Origin: RUG343 sp964486215
Lineage (GTDB): Bacteria > Bacillota_I > Bacilli_A > RF39 > UBA660
Direction: 5' to 3'
DNA length: 49,705 nucleotides
Assembly (NCBI GenBank): GCA_964486215.1
Contig: CAZALI010000007.1
Location: 1 to 49,705, forward strand
Under the pieces are notes generated by a model that was not told where the DNA came from, ran no database searches, and saw only the letters and a program-made list of their open reading frames with translations. Position numbers and translations under genes: made by a program. Shown one piece after another: positions 7,638 to 16,583 of the stretch. Position 1 is the first letter of the stretch; each line of letters starts with the position of its first letter.

Positions 7638-9938
7638 CTACTTAAATATCTTTCTATATAATTCAGAGTAATTACTAATTAAAATAAAATCAATATCTTT
7701 TTTTATCTCTTTTGGTATTTCATCTAAGTCAGATTCATTTTCTTTAGGAAGAAAAATAGTTCTGACTCCTGCTCTATGAGCACCAATAGTTTTCTCTTTT
7801 AGGCCACCAATTGGTAGAACTCTTCCACGTAGTGTAATTTCTCCAGTCATAGCAATTTTGTCATCTACTGGTTTTTCTAATAAAAGGCTTATTAATGTTG
7901 TGGTTACAGTTATACCTGCTGAAGGACCGTCTTTACTTACTGCACCTTCTGGAACGTGAATATGAACATCGTTTTCAGATAAAAGTTTTTCGTCGATATT
8001 AAATTTTTTAATATTTGATTTTATATAACTTAAAGCAATTCGACAGGATTCTTGCATAACCTCACCTAAAGATCCCGTTAAAATAAGTTCGCCTTTCCCT
8101 TTTAATAGTGTAGCTTCTATTGGCAAAACATCTCCGCCAAATATAGTATATGCCATACCATTTACTACGCCTATTTCACCACGCTTAGCTTTTTTAGAAT
8201 AGAAATACTTTGGTTTACCAAGAAATTTTTCTATATCTTTCTTTTCTATTGAGAAGAAATTTTCTGAACTATCTAGCATTATTTTTTTAACAATTTTTCT
8301 TAATAGAGAGGCTATCTCTCTTTCTAGTTCCCTCACTCCTGCTTCTTTTGTATAACTTCTAATTATGTACATAATAGCTGAATCAGTAATATTTACTTGT
8401 AATGAAGTTAGGCCATGTTGAGTTAATTCTTTTGGAATCAAATAATCTTTTGCTATATCTAATTTTTCATATTCAGTGTAGCTGGATAAATTAATAATTT
8501 CTAATCTATCTCTTAATTCTAGAGGAATTTGCTCAATATAATTAGCAGTAGCAATAAACATAACGTTTGATAAGTCAAATTCTTCTTCGATGTAATGATC
8601 AGAAAATCTAGCATTTTGTTCTGGGTCTAAAACTTCTAGAAGAGCTGATGCTGGATCTCCCTTTATATCTTTAGTCATCTTATCAATTTCATCAATAACA
8701 AATACAGGATTAGCAGAACCTGCTCTTCTTATACCTTGAATAATCCTACCAGGATTAGCACCTATGTAGGTTTTTCTATGTCCTATTATTTCAGCTTCAT
8801 CATTTATACCACCAACACTTATTTTAGCTGACTTACGGCCTAATGCTTTGGCGATTGACAAAGCAAGTGATGTTTTACCCACACCTGGTGGACCTACTAA
8901 ACATAGAATAGGACTTTTTAGCGTATGAGTATTCTGTTTAACAGCTAAGTATTCTAGGATTCTTTCTTTGACGTCATTTAGAGCATAATGAGAAGAATCA
9001 AGAATTTGTTTTACCTCTCTTAGATCATTTTCATCCTTAGTATATTTTTGCCAAGGAAGATTAATCATCCAATCTAAATATTCTCCAATAATACTTAATT
9101 CTGGTGATGCTGTTGGTGTTTTTTCATATCTAGATATTTCTCTGTTAATTCTATTTTTTATTTTAGCTGGACATTTTAGTTTTGAAACTTTCTTTTTTAA
9201 AGTATTTAACTCATCATCTTTACTTGATACATCACCTAATTCAGTTTCAATAGCTTTTAATTTTTCACGTAGAAAGAATTCTTTTTGTTGATCATTTAAT
9301 TCTTTCTCAACATTTCTTTCTAGTTTTTGTTCTAAGTCTAGTAATTTTAAATCACGAGTCATGTCTTCTATTAGTAATTCACAACGTTTAATAGGATCTA
9401 TTAAGGTAATATATTCTTTTTTTCTATCAAAATTTACATTTATATAGGAAGCTATTAAGTCACATAAATCACTTAAGCTGTCTACTTTATCAACTTGTGA
9501 TACGATGGCATTACCCATATATGGTACTTTATCCACATATTTATCAATAAATTTCAATAGAACATTATAGTAATTTTCTTCATCTGCTGTATCCAACATT
9601 GATATTGGATAATAACTGGCTTTGAAAAGATTCTTATTATCTTCATAGTCTGTAACATTAACACGTTCTATTCCTTCTAATACAACACGTGTTTTACCAT
9701 TTGGTACTGCTAATTTAAGTTTTATTCTAGATAAAACACCTATGTTTGGTAACTGAGTAATATCAAACTTAGTATCTGTGTCAATAGGATTAACAATCAA
9801 TACTAAATCATTAGCATTCTCACTTATGCTATCTAAAAATTCTTTGTCATATATATTGTCATATTCAAGTCTAATCTCATTATGGGGGAAAACCACTATA
9901 TCATTCATTATTAATACTAATAATTTTTCTTTTTGCAA
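7638..9938 (-). CDS. lon: ATP-dependent Lon protease (LonA)
   Basis: A 766-residue protein with full LonA architecture: N-terminal substrate-binding domain (1-200), coiled-coil region, AAA+ module with Walker A GPPGVGKTS near residue 350 and Walker B VFVIDEIDKM, and a C-terminal Ser-Lys protease domain. The catalytic serine is in KDGPSAG (about 673) and the lysine in IGGLKEK (about 714). It degrades misfolded and some regulatory proteins in the cytoplasm. Translation starts at a TTG at 9938, preceded by an excellent GGAGGTGA. A TTGAAA-16-TATAAT promoter lies upstream; I see no CIRCE or CtsR operator. Confidence 0.96.
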   Translation of the reverse strand: MQKEKLLVLIMNDIVVFPHNEIRLEYDNIYDKEFLDSISENANDLVLIVNPIDTDTKFDITQLPNIGVLSRIKLKLAVPNGKTRVVLEGIERVNVTDYEDNKNLFKASYYPISMLDTADEENYYNVLLKFIDKYVDKVPYMGNAIVSQVDKVDSLSDLCDLIASYINVNFDRKKEYITLIDPIKRCELLIEDMTRDLKLLDLEQKLERNVEKELNDQQKEFFLREKLKAIETELGDVSSKDDELNTLKKKVSKLKCPAKIKNRINREISRYEKTPTASPELSIIGEYLDWMINLPWQKYTKDENDLREVKQILDSSHYALNDVKERILEYLAVKQNTHTLKSPILCLVGPPGVGKTSLALSIAKALGRKSAKISVGGINDEAEIIGHRKTYIGANPGRIIQGIRRAGSANPVFVIDEIDKMTKDIKGDPASALLEVLDPEQNARFSDHYIEEEFDLSNVMFIATANYIEQIPLELRDRLEIINLSSYTEYEKLDIAKDYLIPKELTQHGLTSLQVNITDSAIMYIIRSYTKEAGVRELEREIASLLRKIVKKIMLDSSENFFSIEKKDIEKFLGKPKYFYSKKAKRGEIGVVNGMAYTIFGGDVLPIEATLLKGKGELILTGSLGEVMQESCRIALSYIKSNIKKFNIDEKLLSENDVHIHVPEGAVSKDGPSAGITVTTTLISLLLEKPVDDKIAMTGEITLRGRVLPIGGLKEKTIGAHRAGVRTIFLPKENESDLDEIPKEIKKDIDFILISNYSELYRKIFK

Positions 9939-9972
9939 AAGTGGTCACCTCCAAAATTAAATACTGGTTTCT

Positions 9973-10000
9973 ATTATATATGAAAATGGTTTTTTTTCAA
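9973..10000 (-). promoter_or_regulatory. lon promoter
   Basis: Minus strand TTGAAA (9995-10000), 16-bp spacer, TATAAT (9973-9978), about 35 bp before the TTG start. Confidence 0.6.
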
Positions 10001-10001
10001 C

Positions 10002-10028
10002 AAAAAAAGCTAAAAAAATTAGCTTTTT
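10002..10028 (-). terminator. Terminator after the gene ending at 10045
   Basis: AAAAAGCTAA (10004-10013) pairs with TTAGCTTTTT (10019-10028); a T run follows on the minus strand. Confidence 0.75.
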
Positions 10029-10044
10029 ATTTATAGTTTTTTCT

Positions 10045-11139
10045 TTAATTATATTTATTCAACAACTTAGCAAATTCATTGTCTTTATTATTTAAAATTT
10101 CTAGTAATTCTTCTTTATTCATATTATGAATTCTTTCTATTAATTCAACATCATTATCAGAAAAATTTAAGTTTACTTTATCATTTACTTTTAATTTTTG
10201 AGTATTACATTTAGAAAATATTTCTTTTTCTACTCCATAGGTTTTTAATAGTTCTTTATATATTGTTTCATATTTATTATTTGTTATGTCTTTTATGAAT
10301 TCTATTGTCAATATTCTTCTTAGGCATGATTTAATTAAATAATAAAATTTATTATTGACGTTGTAGTCAAAATTATAATTAATTATCTTTGGTTCTATTA
10401 ATAATGAATTTAGTACTTTCTCTTTTACTGTTTCTATATCTACTGTAGTACTAGGCAATTGCTCTAAAAGAGAAAAAGCATCCATATAATTACTTGATAT
10501 TTCTATTATTTCTTCTTCTGTTATATCTCCATAATGAATAAATTCACATGAATAAATGGCATTATTTATAGTTTGAGCCAATTCATAATTAGAAATATTG
10601 TTTAGTACTTGTTTATCAGTATTCAATAGATTCTTAATTATTTTATTCTTAGCATCTGTTGCTTCTTTGCTTAAATAATCATAGTAGACAGCATCTGTTG
10701 GTTTAAGTTCTACTTCATCATAGTTATCTTTTTGTTCTACTAATTTATTTATTTCAGTCAATAAAAATAAACTTGCATTAATTATTTTACTTGTTTTGGG
10801 TATTCTTACTAATATATATTTATCACTATAATATTCTCTTCCATAAATTAAAGATACATTAGCACTTGTGGATAAAGAAATACAGTTAGTATCTTTTCTA
10901 TGACTAGGTTTTATATGATCTACTGCTTCTTCTAAACTAAAAATTGATGTTTCACTATATTTTGGTGTATCAGAATACCTTTCTCTATCAGTTCTTATTT
11001 TAACAATTTTATTATTACTAGTTGTAATGCCTTTTTCTATATCATCATTATCACCATTATTTAAAGCTCTAAAGAAATAATAATTATTATTGTCACTTAA
11101 AATATTGAATCTTTTTGTACTAAATAACTCATCTATCAT
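10045..11139 (-). CDS. Unknown protein with a possible ADP-ribosyltransferase-like N-terminal region
   Basis: I do not recognise the family of this 364-residue soluble protein. The N-terminal half has YYFFRALNNGD (about residue 20), then CISLSTSANVSLIYG (about 90), then strands ILVRIPKTSKII. An Arg on an early strand followed by an STS strand is the order seen in R-S-E-type ADP-ribosyltransferases. The third element, a catalytic Glu, is not clear; Glu in DEVELKP is a candidate. The C-terminal half is helical. The ATG at 11139 has GGTGAG just upstream, so I prefer it to the one at 11151. It stands alone between two terminators. The enzyme idea is a weak inference. Confidence 0.55.
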   Translation of the reverse strand: MIDELFSTKRFNILSDNNNYYFFRALNNGDNDDIEKGITTSNNKIVKIRTDRERYSDTPKYSETSIFSLEEAVDHIKPSHRKDTNCISLSTSANVSLIYGREYYSDKYILVRIPKTSKIINASLFLLTEINKLVEQKDNYDEVELKPTDAVYYDYLSKEATDAKNKIIKNLLNTDKQVLNNISNYELAQTINNAIYSCEFIHYGDITEEEIIEISSNYMDAFSLLEQLPSTTVDIETVKEKVLNSLLIEPKIINYNFDYNVNNKFYYLIKSCLRRILTIEFIKDITNNKYETIYKELLKTYGVEKEIFSKCNTQKLKVNDKVNLNFSDNDVELIERIHNMNKEELLEILNNKDNEFAKLLNKYN

Positions 11140-11162
11140 TTTACTCACCATTATTATTATAA

Positions 11163-11195
11163 CAAAAAAAGTATCATATTACTTAATATGATACT
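11163..11195 (-). terminator. tig terminator
   Basis: Perfect 11-bp stem AGTATCATATT (11170-11180) / AATATGATACT (11185-11195) with loop ACTT, followed by T7 on the minus strand. Confidence 0.88.
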
Positions 11196-12486
11196 ATTTA
11201 TTTAATTCTTTTAATTTTTCTATTGTCTTGTTCATTTCTAAGTCATATCTTACGGCATCAAGTCCACCGAATTGTTTGATAAAGTCTTCTTTAGGCATTT
11301 CATATTTCTTAGCCATTTCTTCAGCTTCTTTATCTACAGCTTTATCTGTTACTTTAATGTCTTCTTTATTTCTAATTTCTTCTAACATTAATCTATATAA
11401 AGTTGTTTGATATGCTTCTTTTTCTAATTGAGCAGTCAAATCTTTTTCAGTAGTTCCAGTATATTGATAATACATATCTAATGTTAAACCTTGATGAGAC
11501 ATTTCATGCTCAAATCTGTGCTTTAAGTTTTCTATTTCTTCATTAACCATTTCTTCTGGAATATCAACTTCAACATTCTTAGATACTGCTTCTAATAATT
11601 TATCAATATAAGCATTTTCAGCATTTAATTTCTTTTGACTAGCAATTGATTCTTTGATATGATCACGTAATTCTTTTTCTGTTTTTACATCTTTCATACC
11701 TAAATCATCAAAGAAATCTTCATCTAATTGACGATTAACTTTTTCTTTTACTTCATTTACTTTTACTTTAAATGTAACATCTTTACCAGCTAATTCTTTT
11801 GAAGCATAATCTTTTGGGAAAGTTAAATTAATATCTTTTTTGTCTCCAGCTTTCATGCCAATGACATTTTCTTCAAAGCCAGGTATAAATGTATTAGAGC
11901 CAATCTCTAATGAGTAGTTTTCTCCTTTTCCACCATCGAATGCTACTCCATCTTTAAATCCTTCAAAATCAATTATTGCAACGTTTCCTTTTTCAACTTT
12001 ACCATCTTTTGTCTTTAATTCAGCAAAACGTTCTACTAGATGATTTAATTCTTCATCTACTTCTTCTTTAGATACTTTTACTTCTTCTGGTTTAATATTT
12101 AAACCCTTATACTTCTTTATTTTTACTTCTGGTTTTGTAATGACTTTAAATGTAAATTCTACGTGTTTATCATCAATATCTTTAATGTTTACTTCTGGTT
12201 GTACAACAGGTATTAATTTAGAGTCAGTTAAAGCTTTTATGTATGCTTGTTGTAGAACTGAATCTGCTGCATCTAAGTATAGAGATTCTTTACCAAAATG
12301 CTTTTCATAAATAGCTCTTGGTACTTTACCTTTTCTGAATCCATCTATCTTGGCATCTTTTTGTTTTACTTTAAAAGTATCATCTAAAGCTTTTTTCCAT
12401 TCTTCTCCATCTATTTTTACTGATAGTTCATGTAAATAATCTTTTCCTTTTTTAGTTTCCTTTTTTACTTCTTCTTTTTTTGCCAT
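11194..12486 (-). CDS. tig: Trigger factor (ribosome-associated chaperone, prolyl isomerase)
   Basis: A 430-residue protein of typical family length. The N-terminal domain has the ribosome-docking signature GFRKGKVPR (about residue 50). The middle FKBP-like domain (about 160-245) runs from GNVAIIDFEGF to SNTFIPGFEENVIGM. The helical C-terminal chaperone domain includes PEEMVNEEIENLKHRFE. It binds nascent chains at the ribosome exit tunnel. The start has GGAGGG at good spacing, and it has its own promoter and a strong terminator. It diverges from trpS. Confidence 0.96.
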   Translation of the reverse strand: MAKKEEVKKETKKGKDYLHELSVKIDGEEWKKALDDTFKVKQKDAKIDGFRKGKVPRAIYEKHFGKESLYLDAADSVLQQAYIKALTDSKLIPVVQPEVNIKDIDDKHVEFTFKVITKPEVKIKKYKGLNIKPEEVKVSKEEVDEELNHLVERFAELKTKDGKVEKGNVAIIDFEGFKDGVAFDGGKGENYSLEIGSNTFIPGFEENVIGMKAGDKKDINLTFPKDYASKELAGKDVTFKVKVNEVKEKVNRQLDEDFFDDLGMKDVKTEKELRDHIKESIASQKKLNAENAYIDKLLEAVSKNVEVDIPEEMVNEEIENLKHRFEHEMSHQGLTLDMYYQYTGTTEKDLTAQLEKEAYQTTLYRLMLEEIRNKEDIKVTDKAVDKEAEEMAKKYEMPKEDFIKQFGGLDAVRYDLEMNKTIEKLKELNK

Positions 12487-12507
12487 AATATCCCTCCAAC
12501 GTCTAAT

Positions 12508-12536
12508 ATTATATCTTATATTTTACATTAAAACAA
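12508..12536 (-). promoter_or_regulatory. tig promoter
   Basis: Minus strand TTGTTT (12531-12536), 17-bp spacer, TATAAT (12508-12513). Confidence 0.6.
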
Positions 12537-12546
12537 CTTAATTTTA

Positions 12547-12575
12547 TTGCTTTTTTCATAAATCTTGATTAAAAT
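12547..12575 (+). promoter_or_regulatory. trpS promoter
   Basis: TTGCTT (12547-12552), 17-bp spacer, TAAAAT (12570-12575). The leader is only about 20 bases long, so a T-box cannot fit. Confidence 0.5.
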
Positions 12576-12598
12576 ATTTTACAGATGAGGTTGATAGT

Positions 12599-13606
12599 AT
12601 GAAGAAGAATATTTTAACCGGTTTAAGACCTACTGGTAATTTACATCTAGGTCATTTATTTGGAGCTGGAGAAAATTGGGTAAAATTACAGGATGATTAT
12701 AACTTTTATTTAGAAGTTGCTGATGTACAAGCTTTGACAGATAATTTTAATGATCCTGAAAAAGTTAAGAAAAATGTTAGAGAAATAATTATAGATTTAT
12801 TATCTATTGGGATTGATCCAAATAAAGTACATATTTTTATTCAATCAAGAATACCAGAAATTGCTGAATTGACAGTTTTCTATTCTAATTTAGTTACAGT
12901 TGCAAGACTTCAGAGGAATCCTACTGTTAAGACAGAAATGTTACAGAAAAAAGAATTATTTGGTAATGCTGGTGAAGCTATTACTTATGGGTTCTTAGGA
13001 TATCCAGTTAGTCAATCTGCTGATATTACTTGTTTTGATGGAGAACTTGTTCCTGTTGGCGAAGATCAAGAACCACTTCTTGAACAATGTCGTGAAATAG
13101 TACGTAAATTTAATAATATATATGGTGATGTATTAAAAGAACCAGAGAGTATGTTTAGTGAAGCTAGAAGAGTTAAAGGACTTGATGGTAATGATAAGAT
13201 GGGGAAAAGTCTTGGTAATGCAATATTTTTAACAGATGATGAAGAAACTATTTCTAAAAAGATTATGAATGCTGTTACTGATAAGAATAAGATTAAAAAA
13301 GATGATCCAGCTAATCCAGACGTTTGTATGGTTTACTACTATCATAAGTTAGTTAACAATGAAGATAATTGTAAAAATATCTGTTCTGAATGTAAGCAAG
13401 GTGCGAGAGGTTGCGTACAATGTAAAAAAGAACTTATTCAAGCTATGAACGAATTCTTAAAACCAATTAGAGAGAAACGTAAATATTACGAAGAACATAG
13501 TGAAGAAGTTGATAAAATTATTGAAGATGGTACTAAAGCTGCTCAAGAAAAAGCTCGTGAACAAATGAAGAAAATTAAAAAAGCTATGATGATTGATTAT
13601 CAATAG
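12599..13606 (+). CDS. trpS: Tryptophanyl-tRNA synthetase
   Basis: A 335-residue class Ic synthetase that charges tRNA-Trp. The ATP-binding HIGH motif appears as HLGH at residues 16-19 after TGLRPTGN, and KMSKS as KMGKS (about 200). QSADI, GEDQEP and the C-terminal helical anticodon-binding region are all present. A CxxC...CxxC set (CKNICSECKQGARGCVQC) near 260 looks like a small metal site seen in some bacterial TrpRS. The start has GAGG upstream. It converges with the gene stopping at 13600, overlapping by 7 bp. Confidence 0.95.
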   Translation: MKKNILTGLRPTGNLHLGHLFGAGENWVKLQDDYNFYLEVADVQALTDNFNDPEKVKKNVREIIIDLLSIGIDPNKVHIFIQSRIPEIAELTVFYSNLVTVARLQRNPTVKTEMLQKKELFGNAGEAITYGFLGYPVSQSADITCFDGELVPVGEDQEPLLEQCREIVRKFNNIYGDVLKEPESMFSEARRVKGLDGNDKMGKSLGNAIFLTDDEETISKKIMNAVTDKNKIKKDDPANPDVCMVYYYHKLVNNEDNCKNICSECKQGARGCVQCKKELIQAMNEFLKPIREKRKYYEEHSEEVDKIIEDGTKAAQEKAREQMKKIKKAMMIDYQ

Positions 13607-13614
13607 CTTTTTTT
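13577..13614. terminator. Bidirectional terminator at the trpS end
   Basis: AAAAAAGCTAT (13577-13587) and ATAGCTTTTTT (13603-13613) form an 11-bp stem lying inside the 3' ends of both convergent genes, with T runs on both strands. Confidence 0.7.
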
Positions 13615-15060
13615 ATCTGGATCATACATTTTTGTTCCTGTTCCTTCTTTGAACATAGCATCAACATCTTTTTTTATGCCTTTTGATATGTATGTTGCGA
13701 AGGCTGTATTTTTAGGATCTATACCACTTTCTTGATATCTTTGTCTAATTCTATTTCTTAAATCACTGATAAACTGAGGTTCCATTCTAAATATATTTTC
13801 ATCTGTTAATTCTTTTTCCTCAGCTTCTTTTAAAATATCATTAATATTAAGTTCAGCTAAAATATTATCTGTACTACCACTACCAAATTTAATATTTAAT
13901 CTTTCTACTTCTTTATTAAGATTAGCTATAACTTCTTCTTTTGATTTATTGAAGTAAATATCTGTACCAGCTTTTACTCTATCAATTTTTTCATTTAATT
14001 CTATTAATTTACCAATAGAACTATTAAATTTATTAAATAATTTTTCTTTTCCTTCATCCATTTCTAGAAATTTTCTAAGAGATGGAGGTATATTTTGAGA
14101 TTCTAGTTTTTCAATACTTATGTTAAGCATTTCTTTGCATAAATACTTTTGATAGTTTTCGTTATGTCTATTATTATTTTTCCATCTAGCAAGTTCAGAT
14201 TTTGTTTGCTTTATTTCTTCATATAATATTTTGGCTCTAGTGGAATTAAATGAATTATGATCTTGTGGTTCACTACCATATCCAATCCAGTTATCTATTT
14301 TTTGTGATAATATTGGTGGCTCTCCTATATGGGACATAAATTCTGGATGTTCCTTTTTTATTTCTTGTAGTATATCTATATATTCTGATAGATGTTTTTC
14401 ATCAGAATAGATTACAGTAACGTCATCTCTTTCTTGTATTCCTTCTCTTATAATACCATTCTTCTTCTCACTCATTTTAGAAGGATATTTGAATATAAAA
14501 GGAATATCTTTTTCTAAACATTTATTAATAAATTCTTTATAGAGTGGATATGTTACTTCATCGTCAGCATGTATATAAAGTCTATGACGAATATCATGGT
14601 AGTCAATACCATCTTTAAAATTAACAGTTTCTGATTCTACTTGATGCCAATAGCTACTTCTTCGGTCATCAGGACTTAAATAACCTATATAGTATTGTAG
14701 TGATGAAACATCAGCTATTTCATCTTCACCGATAAATCTATCATCAAAATTTACTGACATAAAATCTTCATATTTTATATTAGGATCTTGTTTTAAATAT
14801 CTAGAAAAAATTTCAACTCTATAATCGACTATCTCTTCAGGATTAATTTTTAAGATACTATTTTTAAAAATATCAAAAAGATAATTAGAAAATTCACTAC
14901 GTTCTTTGGATGGTATAAAATATGATCTATCTTTAGAATTCATTCTGACTAATTTTGAATAAAAGACATCTTCATTATCAGAATACTTACTAATTAATCT
15001 TTTTAGTAAGTCATCTGGTAAACTATTATTTCCACTTTCATATATTTCTTTTATAGTCAT
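13600..15060 (-). CDS. Unknown protein with weak resemblance to the HopA1 family
   Basis: A 486-residue soluble protein. Residues about 125-290 contain a run reminiscent of T3SS effector HopA1-family proteins: RHRLYIHADDEV, CLEKDIPFIFKYPS, RDDVTVIYSDEKHLSEYI, then HPEFMSHIGEPPIL and a closing FNSTRAKILYEEI. HopA1-type domains act in class V lanthipeptide synthesis and as plant-pathogen effectors; here I only note a pattern, not identity. The rest is helical and charged. It is the last gene of a three-gene unit with rmuC (gap of 2 bp to the preceding gene). No membrane segment. I would call the function unknown. Confidence 0.6.
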   Translation of the reverse strand: MTIKEIYESGNNSLPDDLLKRLISKYSDNEDVFYSKLVRMNSKDRSYFIPSKERSEFSNYLFDIFKNSILKINPEEIVDYRVEIFSRYLKQDPNIKYEDFMSVNFDDRFIGEDEIADVSSLQYYIGYLSPDDRRSSYWHQVESETVNFKDGIDYHDIRHRLYIHADDEVTYPLYKEFINKCLEKDIPFIFKYPSKMSEKKNGIIREGIQERDDVTVIYSDEKHLSEYIDILQEIKKEHPEFMSHIGEPPILSQKIDNWIGYGSEPQDHNSFNSTRAKILYEEIKQTKSELARWKNNNRHNENYQKYLCKEMLNISIEKLESQNIPPSLRKFLEMDEGKEKLFNKFNSSIGKLIELNEKIDRVKAGTDIYFNKSKEEVIANLNKEVERLNIKFGSGSTDNILAELNINDILKEAEEKELTDENIFRMEPQFISDLRNRIRQRYQESGIDPKNTAFATYISKGIKKDVDAMFKEGTGTKMYDPDKKSY

Positions 15061-15062
15061 AA

Positions 15063-15434
15063 TTATTCTCCTAAATCATATCTTAGTTGATTAATTAAAT
15101 CTACGTATGTCATTATTTTAGTTACTTCTTTTGGTATATTAAAATATGAGCCAACTATTTTTTTATCTCCAATATATAATTCCCAGTATTCAGCAAGATC
15201 ATTTCTCTTATAATTATCTTTTAAATTAGTAATATCTATTTCATTTATTTTATTGTAGACATCACTTTCTTTTTCAATTACTTTCTTCTTACTATTGGGA
15301 TAAGTATCTGGAGTTACATATTCATAAGTACTTATTACCTTTTCTGGTGTTATCTCTACTGTTAGAGTAAGTAAATAAGTAATTAGTGGATCTTCTTCAT
15401 AATTATAATAGTGAATAAGCTTTATATTATTCAT
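15063..15434 (-). CDS. Hypothetical protein between rmuC and the HopA1-like gene
   Basis: A 123-residue soluble protein that I do not recognise. It appears to be a mixed alpha/beta domain (LTYLLTLTVEITPEK-type strands in the first half, then WELYIGDKKIVGSYF and a C-terminal helix TYVDLINQLRYDL). The start has GAAGGAG upstream and overlaps the 3' end of rmuC by 8 bp, so the two are translationally coupled. It ends 2 bp before the next gene. Confidence 0.7.
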   Translation of the reverse strand: MNNIKLIHYYNYEEDPLITYLLTLTVEITPEKVISTYEYVTPDTYPNSKKKVIEKESDVYNKINEIDITNLKDNYKRNDLAEYWELYIGDKKIVGSYFNIPKEVTKIMTYVDLINQLRYDLGE

Positions 15435-16515
15435 CTTTTCTCTCCTTCTTATTCTCTAATTGTAGAGTATTAACATCTACTTTGTTTATAGCATCAAATT
15501 TCTTATTTATTTTATCTGTAGTAATTGATACACTTTGAATATCTTTATTAACTGTATCTATGCTTCTAGTTAGTTTATCCCAACGTTCTTTGTATCTAGC
15601 AAATTCCAAACCTAATTTATTTAATTCATCATGAATGATTTTAGCATATTTATCTCTTTCCATATTCTTAATAATCATTTCTATGACCGTTAATGTAGAA
15701 ATTAATGTAGTTGGAGATGTTATCCATACTCTTTTTTTATAGGCATAATTAATAATATCAGGATGATAGGCATTTACTTCAGCAAAGATAGCTTCAGCTG
15801 GTAAAAAGAGAATTGCTTGATCAGTTGTTTCTCCAGGAATAATATATTTATCACTAATGGCATCTATATGTTTTTTCATATCCTGAGTAAATAGTTTTTC
15901 ATACTTTTCTCTACTATCTTTAGATTTATTTTTATCAACCATGTTTTCATAGTTTTCTAGTGGAAATTTAGAGTCAATAGCAATTGTACCTAGTGGCTCT
16001 GGAGCAAAAACTACTGAGTCAGCAATTACTCCTGTGGATAAAGTATATTGAAGTCTATAAATCTTGTCATTTTTTTCACCAAATATATTAGAAAGAATAT
16101 GACTTAAATTTACTTCGCCATATATTCCTCTAGTCTTTTTATCTGTTAATACACTTTGTAGTGAGACTATATCTGTAGATAAAGTTTCTATCTTCTTTTG
16201 AGCTTCATCTATTTTAGATAGTCTTTCTATAACATTAACAAAAGTTTTATTTGTCTTATCAAAATTTTCATCTAAACGAGCATTAACTTTTTCATTTATA
16301 TCAATTAATCTTTTTTCTACTTGGTTATTTAATTTTAAAAAGTCATCATTTAAGCTTTTATTTATATCTGTTTTAAAGTCTCCTAATTCTTTTGTCATAT
16401 CAACTTCTAGCTTACCAAGTCTCTCTGTAATATTAGATTCATTTATATTTTTACTTAGTGATATTACTACTAATATTAGTATGACAATTAATAGACCTAT
16501 AATTACATATTCCAT
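15427..16515 (-). CDS. rmuC: RmuC family DNA recombination-associated protein
   Basis: A 362-residue protein with an N-terminal membrane helix (about 3-20), a long coiled coil (30-120), and the RmuC nuclease-like domain. The family's hallmarks are visible: YGEVNLSHILSNIFG, TIAIDSKFPLENYE (Asp-Ser-Lys of a PD-(D/E)xK-like core), ILFLPAEAIFAEV and VWITSPTTLISTLTVIEMI. RmuC limits inversions at short repeats in E. coli. It leads a three-gene unit with its own promoter at 16533-16561. Confidence 0.92.
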   Translation of the reverse strand: MEYVIIGLLIVILILVVISLSKNINESNITERLGKLEVDMTKELGDFKTDINKSLNDDFLKLNNQVEKRLIDINEKVNARLDENFDKTNKTFVNVIERLSKIDEAQKKIETLSTDIVSLQSVLTDKKTRGIYGEVNLSHILSNIFGEKNDKIYRLQYTLSTGVIADSVVFAPEPLGTIAIDSKFPLENYENMVDKNKSKDSREKYEKLFTQDMKKHIDAISDKYIIPGETTDQAILFLPAEAIFAEVNAYHPDIINYAYKKRVWITSPTTLISTLTVIEMIIKNMERDKYAKIIHDELNKLGLEFARYKERWDKLTRSIDTVNKDIQSVSITTDKINKKFDAINKVDVNTLQLENKKERKDE

Positions 16516-16532
16516 CTTATCACCTCTATTAT

Positions 16533-16561
16533 ATTATAAAATTATTTTGTCCATTAAACAA
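16533..16561 (-). promoter_or_regulatory. rmuC promoter
   Basis: Minus strand TTGTTT (16556-16561), 17-bp spacer, TATAAT (16533-16538). Confidence 0.6.
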
Positions 16562-16583
16562 TAAAAAAAGATCTTACGATCTT
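16562..16583 (-). terminator. Terminator at the end of the T4SS gene cluster
   Basis: AAGATC (16568-16573) / GATCTT (16578-16583) around TTAC, followed on the minus strand by T7. It closes the run of secretion genes and separates them from rmuC. Confidence 0.7.

Noticed and set aside
12487..12598. A T-box riboswitch upstream of trpS
   Set aside because: The leader after the predicted promoter is about 20 bases, and no T-box consensus sequence is seen.
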